This document shows positions 17,712-26,514 of a stretch of DNA of 64,000 bases, piece by piece. This DNA comes from [Enterobacter] lignolyticus SCF1 (lineage in GTDB: Bacteria > Pseudomonadota > Gammaproteobacteria > Enterobacterales > Enterobacteriaceae). A program made the position numbers and the translations under genes. Positions within the stretch are counted from its first letter, which is position 1. Every line of letters starts with the position of its first letter. Under the pieces are notes generated by a model. It had not been told where the DNA came from. It worked only from the letters and a program-made list of their open reading frames with translations, and searched no databases. The DNA is taken from NCBI RefSeq assembly GCF_000164865.1, contig NC_014618.1:4092001-4156000 (forward strand). The letters run 5' to 3'.

Positions 17712-18422
17712 ATGAGTCACCTCTTTTCAACGGCGTTTCGCCGCGCCAACCTGATGGGGCCCGACGCCCTGATGTTGGCGGAAGATGTATGCGATAGCCT
17801 GGCGCTGAGACCCGGCATGCGGGTGCTGGATCTCGGCTGCGGCACCGGGCTTACCTCCATGTACCTTGCCCGGCGCTATGGTGTGGAGGTAGTGGCGATG
17901 GATCTGTGGATCAGCGCCGCCGACAACCAGAAACGCTTTGCGCAGAGGGGGTTTGGCAGCCGGATCCTGCCGCTGCGCCTCGACGTGGCCGAACTCCCGG
18001 TGGCGCTGCCGTTTGCGGAGAATCTGTTCGATGCCTTAATCAGCATCGACGCCTGGCACTACTTCGGCGCCAGCGCGGGCTTCTTCGACAGCCATCTGGC
18101 GCCGTTTATCCGCCCCGGCGGCCGCGTCGCCGTTGTTGTTCCGGGGCTTAAAGCGCCGTTTAACTCTGGCGTACCGCCGGAGCTGGCGCCGTACTGGCAG
18201 CCGAACATCAACTTCTTCACCGTCGACTGGTGGCGTCAGCTCTGGCAGCAGAGCGCCGCGCTGAAGGTGGAACGCTGTGAGGAAAACGCGCGCTGCGAAG
18301 ACGCATGGCGGGAGTGGCTGGCGTGCGACCACCCGTATGCCGTTCGCGATCGCGGGATGATGGCGGCGGAAGGCGGCCGTTACTTTAACTTCACCAGCAT
18401 GACGGGGTATATCAGCAAATAG
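17712..18422 (+). CDS. Class I SAM-dependent methyltransferase
   Basis: A 236-residue Rossmann-fold methyltransferase. The SAM-binding motif I is VLDLGCGTGLTSMYLA near residue 37, followed by the acidic end of strand 2 (VVAMDLW) and the motif SIDAWHYFG near residue 112. The substrate is unknown. In E. coli K-12 the yjhX neighbourhood also includes a predicted methyltransferase (yjhP), so this may be its counterpart. It ends in a shared hairpin with the convergent LysR gene. Confidence 0.85.
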   Translation: MSHLFSTAFRRANLMGPDALMLAEDVCDSLALRPGMRVLDLGCGTGLTSMYLARRYGVEVVAMDLWISAADNQKRFAQRGFGSRILPLRLDVAELPVALPFAENLFDALISIDAWHYFGASAGFFDSHLAPFIRPGGRVAVVVPGLKAPFNSGVPPELAPYWQPNINFFTVDWWRQLWQQSAALKVERCEENARCEDAWREWLACDHPYAVRDRGMMAAEGGRYFNFTSMTGYISK

Positions 18423-18428
18423 CCCTTT

Positions 18429-18450
18429 CTCCCCACCTGCGGGTGGGGAG
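18429..18450. terminator. Convergent hairpin between methyltransferase and LysR genes
   Basis: A 9-base-pair stem CTCCCCACC / GGTGGGGAG with a 4-base loop, placed in the 30-base gap between two convergent stops. It can end transcription from both sides. Confidence 0.65.
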
Positions 18451-18452
18451 CT

Positions 18453-19358
18453 CTAGCGCGTATCCGCCACCGCGCGTATCAGCTGCTGACGCAGCCACTG
18501 GTGTCCGGTGTCGCGATGCAAACGCTCGTGCCATAGCATCAGCATATCAAACCCTTCCACCTCTACCGGCGGCGCCACGACCTGGAGCATCGCCGCATCA
18601 GGGATTAACCTCTCCGGCACGACGGCCACCAGATCCGTACGCGCCAGAGTCTCCAGCATGAACAGAAAATGCGGTACCGACAGCACCACCCGACGGCTCA
18701 GGCCGAGGCGGGCGAGCGCCGTATCCGTGGCGGCGGAGAAACCGCCGCCGTCCGGCGAAACGATAACGTGCTCAAGCTGGCAGAACGCGTCGAGCGTGGG
18801 GGTCCGCCGCAGCGCCGGATGTCCCGCCCTTCCCGCCAGCACGTAGCGCTCGCGAAACAGCAGCCGCTGGTGCAGCGACGGCGGCGCGCCGTCGCGGGTG
18901 TGGAACACCAGATCGATATCCCCCCGCTCCGCCTGCCGCGCAATCTGCGCCGGGTTCAGCTCGAAGACCGCCAGACGGGTGTTCGGCGCCTGGCGGCGCA
19001 GCGTTTCCATCGCGGGCAGCAGGATGGCGGAAGCCATGTAGTCCGTCGCCGACACGCGCCAGGTGTTGGCGGCAAGCTGCGGGTCAAAGGCGCTGGCGGG
19101 CGCTACGGCCTGCTCCAGCCTTTCCAGCGCCTCACGCAGCGGTTCGCGCAGCGCATCGGCGCGGGCGGTCGGCTGCATGCCCCGCGGGCCTGGCAGCAGC
19201 AGCGGATCGTTAAAAATCTCCCGCAGACGAGCCAGCTGGACGCTGACCGACGGCTGCGAGAGGTTCAGCCGCTGCGCCGCCCGGGTGACGTTGTGTTCGG
19301 CCAGCAGTACGTTCAGCGTCATCAGCAGGTTCAGATCCAGACGATGTAAATTAATCAT
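18453..19358 (-). CDS. LysR-family transcriptional regulator
   Basis: A 301-residue LysR regulator. The N-terminal helix-turn-helix reads AAQRLNLSQPSVSVQLARLR (residues about 20-45), followed by a periplasmic-binding-type sensor domain. The start at 19358 (MINLHRLDLN) is typical for the NodD-like branch. It is divergent from a quinone-reductase-like gene 87 bases away, the usual layout of a LysR protein and its target. The inducer is unknown. Confidence 0.9.
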   Translation of the reverse strand: MINLHRLDLNLLMTLNVLLAEHNVTRAAQRLNLSQPSVSVQLARLREIFNDPLLLPGPRGMQPTARADALREPLREALERLEQAVAPASAFDPQLAANTWRVSATDYMASAILLPAMETLRRQAPNTRLAVFELNPAQIARQAERGDIDLVFHTRDGAPPSLHQRLLFRERYVLAGRAGHPALRRTPTLDAFCQLEHVIVSPDGGGFSAATDTALARLGLSRRVVLSVPHFLFMLETLARTDLVAVVPERLIPDAAMLQVVAPPVEVEGFDMLMLWHERLHRDTGHQWLRQQLIRAVADTR

Positions 19359-19445
19359 CACTATACCTGTTATTTGAGCAATCAATTTCTACTATAACCA
19401 GCCGTTGCTTACCCTGCTGTGACTTTCTTAACGCAGGAACCTGCC

Positions 19446-20225
19446 ATGAACATATTACTTGTTTTTGCCCATCCGGAACCCCGCTCGCTGAACGGCGCGC
19501 TGAAGGACGCCGCCGTAGCGCACCTGACGCAGAACGGCCATCAGGTGCAAGTCTCCGACCTGTACGCCATGAAGTGGAAAAGCGCTTTAGACGCTGACGA
19601 CCGCGAAGGCAAGCCGGTCGGCGAGCGCTTCGACCCGTCGGCGGATTCGGCTCACGCTTTCCGTCACGGCCTGCAGCGCGACGATATTGTCCGCGAGCAG
19701 GAGAAACTGCGCCGGGCCGATGCGGTGATTTTTCAGTTTCCGCTGTGGTGGTTTTCCATGCCCGCCATCATGAAGGGCTGGTTCGACAGGGTGTACGCCT
19801 GCGGCTTCGCCTATGGCGTCGGCGAGCACAGCGACAGCCACTGGGGTGACCGCTACGGCGAAGGGTCATTTGCCGGAAAACGGGCGATGCTGCTGGTGAC
19901 GACCGGCGGCTGGCAGTCGCACTACAGCCCCCGCGGCATCAACGGTCATATCGATGAGATCCTGTTTCCCATCCAGCACGGCATGCTGTTCTATCCGGGG
20001 TTTGAGGTGCTGCCGCCGATGGTGATTTACCGCACGGGGAAAATCGATGAGGCCAGCTTTGCCGATTACCACGCGCAGCTGATCCAGCGGCTGGACACTC
20101 TGTGGCAGACGCCGCCGCTGCCGTTCCGCCGCCAGAACGGCGGCGAGTATCTGATCCCCGAGCTGACGCTGCGGGCGGATCTGGCCCCCGGCGAGCGCGG
20201 TCTGCGCATTCACTCCACGCGCTAA
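19446..20225 (+). CDS. NAD(P)H:quinone oxidoreductase, flavodoxin-2 family
   Basis: A 259-residue flavoprotein of the NQO1/MdaB/KefF group. The FMN/FAD phosphate loop is VFAHPEPRSLN near the start, and FQFPLWWFSMPAIMKGWFDR (about 95-115) is the family hallmark. It likely reduces quinones or electrophilic nitro compounds by two electrons. The divergent LysR gene is the probable regulator. AGGAAC precedes the ATG at 19446. Confidence 0.9.
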   Translation: MNILLVFAHPEPRSLNGALKDAAVAHLTQNGHQVQVSDLYAMKWKSALDADDREGKPVGERFDPSADSAHAFRHGLQRDDIVREQEKLRRADAVIFQFPLWWFSMPAIMKGWFDRVYACGFAYGVGEHSDSHWGDRYGEGSFAGKRAMLLVTTGGWQSHYSPRGINGHIDEILFPIQHGMLFYPGFEVLPPMVIYRTGKIDEASFADYHAQLIQRLDTLWQTPPLPFRRQNGGEYLIPELTLRADLAPGERGLRIHSTR

Positions 20226-20228
20226 ACG

Positions 20229-20264
20229 ACGACGGCGGGGCGCCTTTCGCCGCCCCGCCGTCGT
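20229..20264. terminator. Bidirectional hairpin between the quinone reductase and roxA
   Basis: A perfect 14-base-pair stem ACGACGGCGGGGCG / CGCCCCGCCGTCGT with an 8-base loop, right after the quinone-reductase stop and 20 bases before the convergent roxA stop. No strong T run; the stem alone is very stable. Confidence 0.7.
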
Positions 20265-20284
20265 TATGCCATCACGATCGCGCT

Positions 20285-21406
20285 TTACTCTTCGAAGAAC
20301 CAGTACCCCTGGTTCATCAGCCCGGTCAGCTCGGCGATAAACGCCGGGTTGTTCAGGGCATCGCCCAGCTCGTCCTGACCGAGCTCGGTGTAGCGGCACA
20401 GCGCGTCCGCGGCTGCTGGCTCAACGGCATCCATGCACTCGCTGTTGACGAAGTAACGACCGCCGACGTTCAGCACCCGCAGCCCGCTCAGGCGGGTCAG
20501 CCGCTCGCCGCTTTGCAGCGCGTCCAGCACCTCTTCCGGCGTGTACGGCGGCTCGGCGGAGGCAATATCCAGCTCGTGGCGCGGCGTGGTGACGAAGCTG
20601 CCGAACCACTGGGTGAAGTCTTCAGGCTTGCTCATCATCTCGACCATCATGCCGCGCAGACGATCCAGCTCGTACGCCTCCACCCGGCCCGGGTGCTCGC
20701 GGCAGGTCAGATCGGGATCGCAATAGTGCTCGCCGCCCAAATCGTTTTCCAGCGCGTAGTCGGCAAAGCTGCTGATGAGATCGCGCCCGTTCGGCCCGCG
20801 AAAGCCCACCGAATAGTTCAGCGCGGTTTCATGGGTGAAGCCGTCATGCGGGAATCCCGGCGGAATATAGAGAATATCGCCAGGCGCAAGATCTTCGTCG
20901 ATGATCGGCTCGAACGGATCGACGTGCAGCAGCGCCGGATGCGGACAGAACTGACGCATCGGCAGCTTGTCGCCGACCCGCCAGCGGCGGCTCCCCATCC
21001 CCTGAATAATAAACACATCGTACTGATCGATATGCGGGCCGACGCCGCCGCCCGGCACGGAGAAGGAGATCATCAGGTCGTCCAGACGCCAGTCCGGCAG
21101 TACGCGAAACGGCCGCACCAGCTCGGCGGAGGGCATGTGCCAGTGGTTGACCGCCTGCGCCAGCAGCGACCAGCCGGTCTCGCCGAGACCATCAAAATGC
21201 TCGAACGGCCCGTTGCTCGCCTGCCATTTGCCATTGAAATGGCTGACCAGGCGACTGTCGACTTCCGGCTCCATCGCCAGCCCCGCCAGCTCGTCCGGCG
21301 TGATAGGGTCGACAAAGTTCGGGAAGGCATTCTTTAAAACAACAGGTTGTTTTTGCCAGTATTTTTCCAGAAATTCCGGCCAGTTCAGGTTCAGTTGATA
21401 CGCCAT
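20285..21406 (-). CDS. roxA: 50S ribosomal protein L16 arginine 3-hydroxylase
   Basis: An Fe(II)/2-oxoglutarate oxygenase (YcfD/RoxA) that hydroxylates an arginine of ribosomal protein L16. The 373-residue length is that of the E. coli protein. The JmjC-type iron triad is visible as GPHIDQYDVF (HxD) and the later His in PGFPHDGFTHETALNYSVGFR. The C-terminal part is the dimerisation and winged-helix region. Single-gene unit. Confidence 0.95.
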   Translation of the reverse strand: MAYQLNLNWPEFLEKYWQKQPVVLKNAFPNFVDPITPDELAGLAMEPEVDSRLVSHFNGKWQASNGPFEHFDGLGETGWSLLAQAVNHWHMPSAELVRPFRVLPDWRLDDLMISFSVPGGGVGPHIDQYDVFIIQGMGSRRWRVGDKLPMRQFCPHPALLHVDPFEPIIDEDLAPGDILYIPPGFPHDGFTHETALNYSVGFRGPNGRDLISSFADYALENDLGGEHYCDPDLTCREHPGRVEAYELDRLRGMMVEMMSKPEDFTQWFGSFVTTPRHELDIASAEPPYTPEEVLDALQSGERLTRLSGLRVLNVGGRYFVNSECMDAVEPAAADALCRYTELGQDELGDALNNPAFIAELTGLMNQGYWFFEE

Positions 21407-21511
21407 AGGTCACACCAGTGAGAAGACAAACGGGCCTGATTATAGGAAGGCTTGCGGGGAATTTGCCTTGTCAGCGGTCAACCTTTCGGCGGGTGTGGGG
21501 ACGGTAAAACG

Positions 21512-21537
21512 AACGGCGGGCCCGCAGGCCCGCCGTT
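21512..21537 (-). terminator. Terminator of the 66-residue protein gene
   Basis: A perfect 11-base-pair stem AACGGCGGGCC / GGCCCGCCGTT with a 4-base loop. On the minus strand it lies 12 bases after the stop and is followed by CGTTTTACC, a short T run. Confidence 0.75.
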
Positions 21538-21548
21538 GTGTATCCGCA

Positions 21549-21749
21549 TTATTGTACTTCCAGCACCCTCGCCCGTTCCGCCTGCTTGCGGTAATGTTCA
21601 TAGCGTGCACGGAACCAGGCTTTTTGCTCCGCATTCATGTTGCCGGTCACCGCGCCGATATCGACTGGCTCCCCGAGGGCATACATGCGGGCAAAGCTGC
21701 GGGCCAGAAAATCAAAGTTGTTCAGTGCCTGTAAATCTTGTGTCTTCAT
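21549..21749 (-). CDS. Small conserved-looking protein, function unknown
   Basis: A 66-residue soluble protein, mostly helical, with NNFDFLARSFARMYALG and the segment AVTGNMNAEQKAWF. I do not recognise the family with certainty. The ATG at 21749 is chosen because GGAGGG lies 8 bases upstream; in-frame starts further up are too close to or ahead of that site. It has its own terminator and an AT-rich upstream region, so it is a single-gene unit. Confidence 0.75.
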   Translation of the reverse strand: MKTQDLQALNNFDFLARSFARMYALGEPVDIGAVTGNMNAEQKAWFRARYEHYRKQAERARVLEVQ

Positions 21750-22048
21750 TCGCATATCCCTCCAGTCGGTTAACTTGCTGTTCAAGGTCATATGCTTTTT
21801 TGTTGCTTTTATTATTTACCCACCCATGGCGGGTTTATGCGCGATATGTGCGAATTCGGCAAATTAATCGCGGCGAAGATCACAGTTTGGCGCTTGCCGC
21901 ATACGCGCTTAATGAAGCCCATCATCACTTAACTTAAAATTAACATATCATTAACGCGACGAGGATCGCGTGACCATTCTCTCCTCGCCTGCGCTGCGGG
22001 CATATGTTAAGAATGGGGCTGTTTCAGGGAGAAATTCACAGAAAAATT
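21750..22048. other. AT-rich intergenic region
   Basis: A divergent gap of about 300 bases between the 66-residue protein gene and the GntR gene. It includes AT-rich stretches at 21790-21830 and 21930-21955 that are likely promoter areas. No operator was assigned. Confidence 0.4.
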
Positions 22049-22774
22049 ATGATTACTCATGCCGTCATCTTTGCGCCTATTGGACAGGTCAGCCGTTCCG
22101 ATCAGATAGTCCAGCGCCTGTCCAATGCCATTATCACCGGCCTGCTTGAGCCGCATGAACAGCTGCCCAACGAGGCCGATCTGGCAAAAATGATGGGCGT
22201 TTCCCATATCACCATCCGGGAAGCGCTGAATACGCTGAGGGCGAACAACCTCATCCACACGGTGCGCGGCCGCAACGGCGGTAGCTTCGTGTGTGAGAAA
22301 AATGCCGAGCCGAGCGGGACGCTGCACCCGTTTCGCACCATCAGCACCGATTACCTCTCCGACCTCGGCGAGATGCACTGCGCGGTGATTAGCCACAGCG
22401 CCCGGCTGGCGTCGCGACGGATGACCGCGACGGACGTACAGCGGCTGCAGGAGTTTGTCGGGGTGCTGAAAGCGGCCGATACGCCGGAGCTGAAAACCCA
22501 GGCGGATATGCGCTGCCTGCTGACGATTGCCGCCAACTCGCACTCCGCTCGGCTGGCAAGCCAGGAGCTGCAGCTGCAGGCCGAGTGGGCGTCGCTGGTG
22601 GCGGTGCTGTACCGTTCAGACGCTATTCACCAGCAGGTGGTCGGCCTGTACGAATCGCTGACCGCGGCGTTCGCCCGCCACGATGAGGCCGAAGCGGTGC
22701 AGGCGTCAGCCCGGCTGATTGATGCTTTTACGTTCCATCTTATTGAAAATAAAATTAAATATAACTCCCGTTGA
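22049..22774 (+). CDS. GntR/FadR-family transcriptional regulator
   Basis: A 241-residue regulator from the ATG at 22049 (an ATG at 22004 is also in frame). The winged helix-turn-helix spans about 15-80: LPNEADLAKMMGVSHITIREALNTL is the GntR signature. The C-terminal part is an FCD-like helical ligand domain. It is followed after 9-20 bases by a Cache-domain protein gene and, convergently, by an APC permease gene; it probably controls them. Confidence 0.88.
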   Translation: MITHAVIFAPIGQVSRSDQIVQRLSNAIITGLLEPHEQLPNEADLAKMMGVSHITIREALNTLRANNLIHTVRGRNGGSFVCEKNAEPSGTLHPFRTISTDYLSDLGEMHCAVISHSARLASRRMTATDVQRLQEFVGVLKAADTPELKTQADMRCLLTIAANSHSARLASQELQLQAEWASLVAVLYRSDAIHQQVVGLYESLTAAFARHDEAEAVQASARLIDAFTFHLIENKIKYNSR

Positions 22775-22783
22775 TGAGCTTCA

Positions 22784-23488
22784 GTGAGAATGACGATGCG
22801 CTTACCCGACGCCCTCAGGGCGATGACCGATAAAATTGAGGACATTACCCGCTCCACCGTTGAGGCCACCGTCGCCCTGGCGCGGGAGATAGAGCAGTCC
22901 GTCGCCGATCAGCCGGGCAGCTCCACGGACATGTTTTTGCTGCCGTCGGTCAAGGCCGTCATTCAGCAGCACATCAAAACCTCGCTCAGCCAGACGCGCT
23001 ACTGCTCCGGCGCCGGGTTTGCCAGCCATATCGCCAGCACGCCGACCAGCCAGGAGTTCTGGGTGCTGGAGTGGTGGTACAAGCGCGCCGACGGCGTGGA
23101 GCAGGCCAGCCTCGACCTCGACCAGGCCACCCAGCAGCGCCTTGATTTCCGCACCTTCGAGTGGTTTCGCCACTCGCCGCCGGACGGCCAGGCCTACATC
23201 CACGGGCCGTACGTCGACTATATCTGCAACACCTCCTATACCCTCACCTCGGCGGTGCCGGTGTACAGCAAGGGGCAGTTTATGGGCGTTGCCGCCATCG
23301 ACATGCTGGTGAGCCGTATCGAAGACGAGCTGCTCGAAACCGCCCGCCAGCAGCAGGTGGTGTTGACCAATCTGGATAAGCGGATTTTCTTTTCGACCCT
23401 GCCCCGCTACCGGGTGGGGGATTTGCTGGGCAGTACCGGGCTGCGCCTGTGCTATCAGAGCGATTATTTCCGGCTGTATCAGCTCTAA
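22784..23488 (+). CDS. Cache-domain (PDC-type) sensor protein without membrane anchor
   Basis: A 234-residue protein related to the extracellular Cache sensor fold: FRTFEWFRHSP, HGPYVDYICNTSYTLTSAVP and FMGVAAIDM are the dCache-type motifs. There is no signal peptide and no membrane segment, so the ligand domain would act in the cytoplasm. A GTG at 22784 and ATGs at 22790 and 22796 are all possible starts. The neighbouring GntR gene and APC permease suggest amine or amino-acid sensing. That is inference. Confidence 0.8.
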   Translation: MRMTMRLPDALRAMTDKIEDITRSTVEATVALAREIEQSVADQPGSSTDMFLLPSVKAVIQQHIKTSLSQTRYCSGAGFASHIASTPTSQEFWVLEWWYKRADGVEQASLDLDQATQQRLDFRTFEWFRHSPPDGQAYIHGPYVDYICNTSYTLTSAVPVYSKGQFMGVAAIDMLVSRIEDELLETARQQQVVLTNLDKRIFFSTLPRYRVGDLLGSTGLRLCYQSDYFRLYQL

Positions 23489-23499
23489 AACGTGGAGTT

Positions 23500-23564
23500 G
23501 TCGGGTGCGCTACGCTTACCCGACCTACATTCACGTAGGCCTGATAAGCGCAGCGCATCAGGCA
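23500..23564. repeat. Paired REP elements (BIME-like)
   Basis: Two inverted REP-type palindromes: 23501-23528 (TCGGGTGCGC...TACCCGACCTAC) and 23535-23564 (GTAGGCCTGATAAGCG...GCATCAGGC). They sit between two convergent genes, a common place for such pairs, and can form hairpins in both transcripts. Confidence 0.8.
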
Positions 23565-23573
23565 AAGCTAAAA

Positions 23574-25049
23574 CTACAGTTCTGCGTTGAGCTGCTTCGC
23601 ATAGGCAATCGCATCATTTTCCGGCGCGTTAGAGCGGCCAAACGGGCGCGCCAGCGCCATATACACCAGCCCGGACAGCACGACGATCGCCAGACCCACC
23701 AGCACCGTCCAGCGGTCGATAAAGCTGCTGCTGTCCGCCGGCTGCGCCAGCAGCCAGATCCCGCACACGCCGTAGGCCAGCGCCAGCACGTTGACCAGCA
23801 TGCCCCACGCGCCGACGCTCCACTCCCCGGCCGGTTTCCAGCCCTTCAGACGCTGACGCAGCGCCGCCAGCACTACCATCTGGAAGGAGATGTAGATCCC
23901 GATAACCGCGAAAGCGGTGATGCGCGACAGGTTATCCGGCTGGAAGTAGACCCACACGCAGATAAGCACCGGCAGCAGGCAGCTGACGATCATCGCGTTA
24001 TCCGGCACGCTGTTTTTCGACAGCGTCGACATCCACGCGCTGCCCGGCAGCATCTGGTCGCGCGAGAAGGAGAAGATCAGACGGCTCAGCGCCGCCTGCA
24101 GCGACAGGATGCACGACAGCATGGCGACGATCGCCACCACGATAAACACCGTCGCCCCGGTCGGCCCCAGCGCTTCGCTGAGGATAACCGGGATCGGATC
24201 GGCGGTTTTACCGTTGACGATGCTGACCAGGTTCGGTGAGGCCAGCAGATAGCCGAGCACCGAGACGATCGCCGAGAGCGCGCCAAAGACGATGCTCAGG
24301 ATCATCGCCAGCGGGATCTTCTTACCGGGGTTCTGCACCTCTTCCGCCACGTTGCCGCAGGCTTCAAAGCCGAAGAACATAAACAGGCCCATCAGCGCGG
24401 CGGACATGAACGCTGTCTGGTAGCTGCCGTCTTTCGCCAGTACGCCCATCGAGTCAAACACCACCGAGAACGGCTGCGAGCGGTGGAAAATCAGCAGATA
24501 GATGCCCAGCGCGATGACGCTGATGATTTCGCACCAGAAGCCGATTCTGGCGACGCGGGCGAGGTTTTTAGTGCCCGACATATTGACCGCCATCATCAGC
24601 AGCAGCAGCACGACGGCGCTGACCAGCATATTGCCCGGCGAGGTGTCGAAATGCAGCAGCGAGGCGACAAACGTTGAGGTGTATTCCGCGATGGAGGTGA
24701 TAGTCACCACCAGCGCCCACAGATAGATCCACGCCGCGATCCACGCATATTTTTTGCCCCACAGGCGCCGGGCCCACGGGTACAGGCCGCCGGTGATCGG
24801 GTACTGCGACGCCACCTCGCCAAACACCAGCGCCACGAGGAGCTGCCCGCAGGCGACGATCAGGATCCACCACACTGCCGGCGGGCCGGCCAGCGTGACC
24901 GCCAGCGCAAACAGGGAGTACACCGCGGTGAGCGGAGACAGGTAGGTGAACCCCAGCGCGAAGTTAGAGATGAGGCCGATGGAGCGGTTGAACTGAGGTT
25001 TATTATCATTATGAATTACATCGTTTTTCTTGCCAGATGTCTGTTCCAT
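23574..25049 (-). CDS. APC-family amino acid permease
   Basis: A 491-residue inner-membrane transporter with about 12 hydrophobic segments and a charged N-terminal tail of about 25 residues. The consensus APC features are GFTYLSPLTAVYSLFA in helix 1, ITGGLYPWARRLWGKKYAWIAAW near residue 82, and MGLFMFFGFEACGNVAEEVQNP near residue 215. This fits the eukaryotic-type amino acid/choline or GABA-permease-like branch (BAT1/UGA4-like). The substrate is unknown. Probably controlled by the neighbouring GntR protein. Confidence 0.9.
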   Translation of the reverse strand: MEQTSGKKNDVIHNDNKPQFNRSIGLISNFALGFTYLSPLTAVYSLFALAVTLAGPPAVWWILIVACGQLLVALVFGEVASQYPITGGLYPWARRLWGKKYAWIAAWIYLWALVVTITSIAEYTSTFVASLLHFDTSPGNMLVSAVVLLLLMMAVNMSGTKNLARVARIGFWCEIISVIALGIYLLIFHRSQPFSVVFDSMGVLAKDGSYQTAFMSAALMGLFMFFGFEACGNVAEEVQNPGKKIPLAMILSIVFGALSAIVSVLGYLLASPNLVSIVNGKTADPIPVILSEALGPTGATVFIVVAIVAMLSCILSLQAALSRLIFSFSRDQMLPGSAWMSTLSKNSVPDNAMIVSCLLPVLICVWVYFQPDNLSRITAFAVIGIYISFQMVVLAALRQRLKGWKPAGEWSVGAWGMLVNVLALAYGVCGIWLLAQPADSSSFIDRWTVLVGLAIVVLSGLVYMALARPFGRSNAPENDAIAYAKQLNAEL

Positions 25050-25371
25050 ATGTCTTTCTCGTTGTGGTTGCGTCGCAGGTGAAACGGGAAAATTTATAAA
25101 AGATAATATGTTATATGTATAGCATGTATGTCACATTTTTGTTAAAAAAATGATCCACTCACATACCAGACAGGAAAACGATTGCGTCTTAGCGCAGGCA
25201 GCACAACGCCCGCAATAATCTGTAACAGTTGAAACACTGTTCCGATTTATCAGCAATCCTTATAATTCAGAACCAGAATTATTCGAATTCAAATAACAAC
25301 AAAAAGAACAGATTACTTACATTTATTTTTCAAACGCAACGTTATTCACCAAAACAATATCGAGGAGAGGC
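25050..25371. other. AT-rich divergent region with an inverted repeat
   Basis: A 322-base gap between the permease gene and the DUF1398-like gene. It is markedly AT-rich. An inverted repeat AACAGT-N6-ACTGTT lies at 25224-25241 and is a possible regulator site. No other element could be supported. Confidence 0.45.
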
Positions 25372-25767
25372 ATGGAATTACTGGATATGCTCAGGGATTA
25401 CTTTGAGCAGGTGAGGTCAAATTCGGATTTTCTATCATTTCTCAAGGAACTGAGAAGCAATAACATTTCATATTATATTTATTTCGTCTCCACCGGGAAT
25501 GTGAAATTCGTCACCACCACGGATGCGTTCGTTTCAATGAAAAGTAACCGCACGATACTGCGGGTTAATTCCGCGACCTGCGCGGGCAAAGTGAGGCTCG
25601 CCGCCAGACGCCATTTCACCGGCGTGACCACCTACGACCAGTACTGCCGGGAGCTGGCCCGGGCCGGCGTGTTCAAATGGGTGGTCGACCTCAGCGACAA
25701 CACCCGCCAGTACTGGTCGCAGGATAATACGATACTGCACGTTGAGAACGTTATTCAGCCGCGGTGA
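25372..25767 (+). CDS. DUF1398-like protein (YbcV-type)
   Basis: A 131-residue soluble protein. Its layout matches DUF1398: a helical start, the strand pair YYIYFVSTGNVKFVTTTD, and the closing WVVDLSDNTRQYW. The family has no known role and occurs on phage and host chromosomes. GAGGAG lies 4 bases before the ATG. The upstream DNA and first third are AT-richer than the neighbours. Confidence 0.65.
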   Translation: MELLDMLRDYFEQVRSNSDFLSFLKELRSNNISYYIYFVSTGNVKFVTTTDAFVSMKSNRTILRVNSATCAGKVRLAARRHFTGVTTYDQYCRELARAGVFKWVVDLSDNTRQYWSQDNTILHVENVIQPR

Positions 25768-25947
25768 GCGTATTACGCTTATCAGATAAATCATCAGTCG
25801 CAGACGTATTATTAAGCCAGTTCATTGACTTGCGAAAATATCAGAATTTCGTCTGATTGATGAACTCTGCGGATATAACGCAAAATCCTGACCGTCGGAT
25901 TTCCCCTTACAGGATTTGCTGGATGACCTGCATGTGGGCTTTGTTCC

Positions 25948-25977
25948 CCGCCGTTGCGCAGCACGGCGGTTTTTTTT
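25948..25977 (+). terminator. Strong intrinsic terminator, far from any stop codon
   Basis: Stem CCGCCGT / ACGGCGG with an 8-base loop followed by eight T. It is 180 bases after the DUF1398-like stop and 163 bases before the next gene. It could end a long 3' UTR or a short independent RNA. Confidence 0.75.
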
Positions 25978-26140
25978 GAAAATATTATTTGTCGATAGCG
26001 TCCGTACACAGACCGGAAACACCATCCCCTCACCTCCATAATATCCAGGTAAAAAAACCACTACGTAACTCGTAGTATCTGGCGAAAATTTCCCCATTTA
26101 AAATCATCTTGTTAATTCAATGGATAACACGGAGATCATC

Positions 26141-26395
26141 ATGAGACAGGACTGGCATCCGGCAGACATCATCGCGGGTTTACGTAAGAGAGGCACATCG
26201 CTGGCAGCGCTCTCCCGCAGGTCAGGATTGAGTTCAGCAACGCTGGCAAACGCCCTTACAAGGCCGTGGCCGAAAGGTGAGTACCTGATTGCAGAGGGAC
26301 TGGGGGTTCATCCGTCAATGATTTGGCCGAGCAGGTATTACAGGGATGGGGTGATGGTGGAGAGGAAGGCGTTGATGCGGGGGAAACGAGGGTAA
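26141..26395 (+). CDS. Ner/SfsB (Nlp)-type DNA-binding protein
   Basis: An 84-residue helix-turn-helix protein like phage Mu Ner and enterobacterial Nlp/SfsB. It has DWHPADIIAGLRKRGTSLAALS, the recognition part SGLSSATLANAL and GEYLIAEGLGVHPSMIWPSRY. CGGAG lies 6 bases before the ATG at 26141; an ATG at 26120 is less likely. In E. coli, Nlp is linked to sugar fermentation genes, but the target here is unknown. Confidence 0.88.
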   Translation: MRQDWHPADIIAGLRKRGTSLAALSRRSGLSSATLANALTRPWPKGEYLIAEGLGVHPSMIWPSRYYRDGVMVERKALMRGKRG

Positions 26396-26514
26396 GCTGA
26401 TCTGATGGCGCTGAGAGGCGCCTTTCAATCTGACCGGGTCTGTTTACAGACCTTCTCGCTTTATTATCGGGTATAGTGACCGTTCAATTCGCTCATGGTT
26501 GCTATTTCTACCCT

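Noticed and set aside
20102..21337. Long plus-strand frame opposite roxA
   Set aside because: It is antisense to roxA, which has all iron ligands and the right length; the composition is that of a shadow frame.
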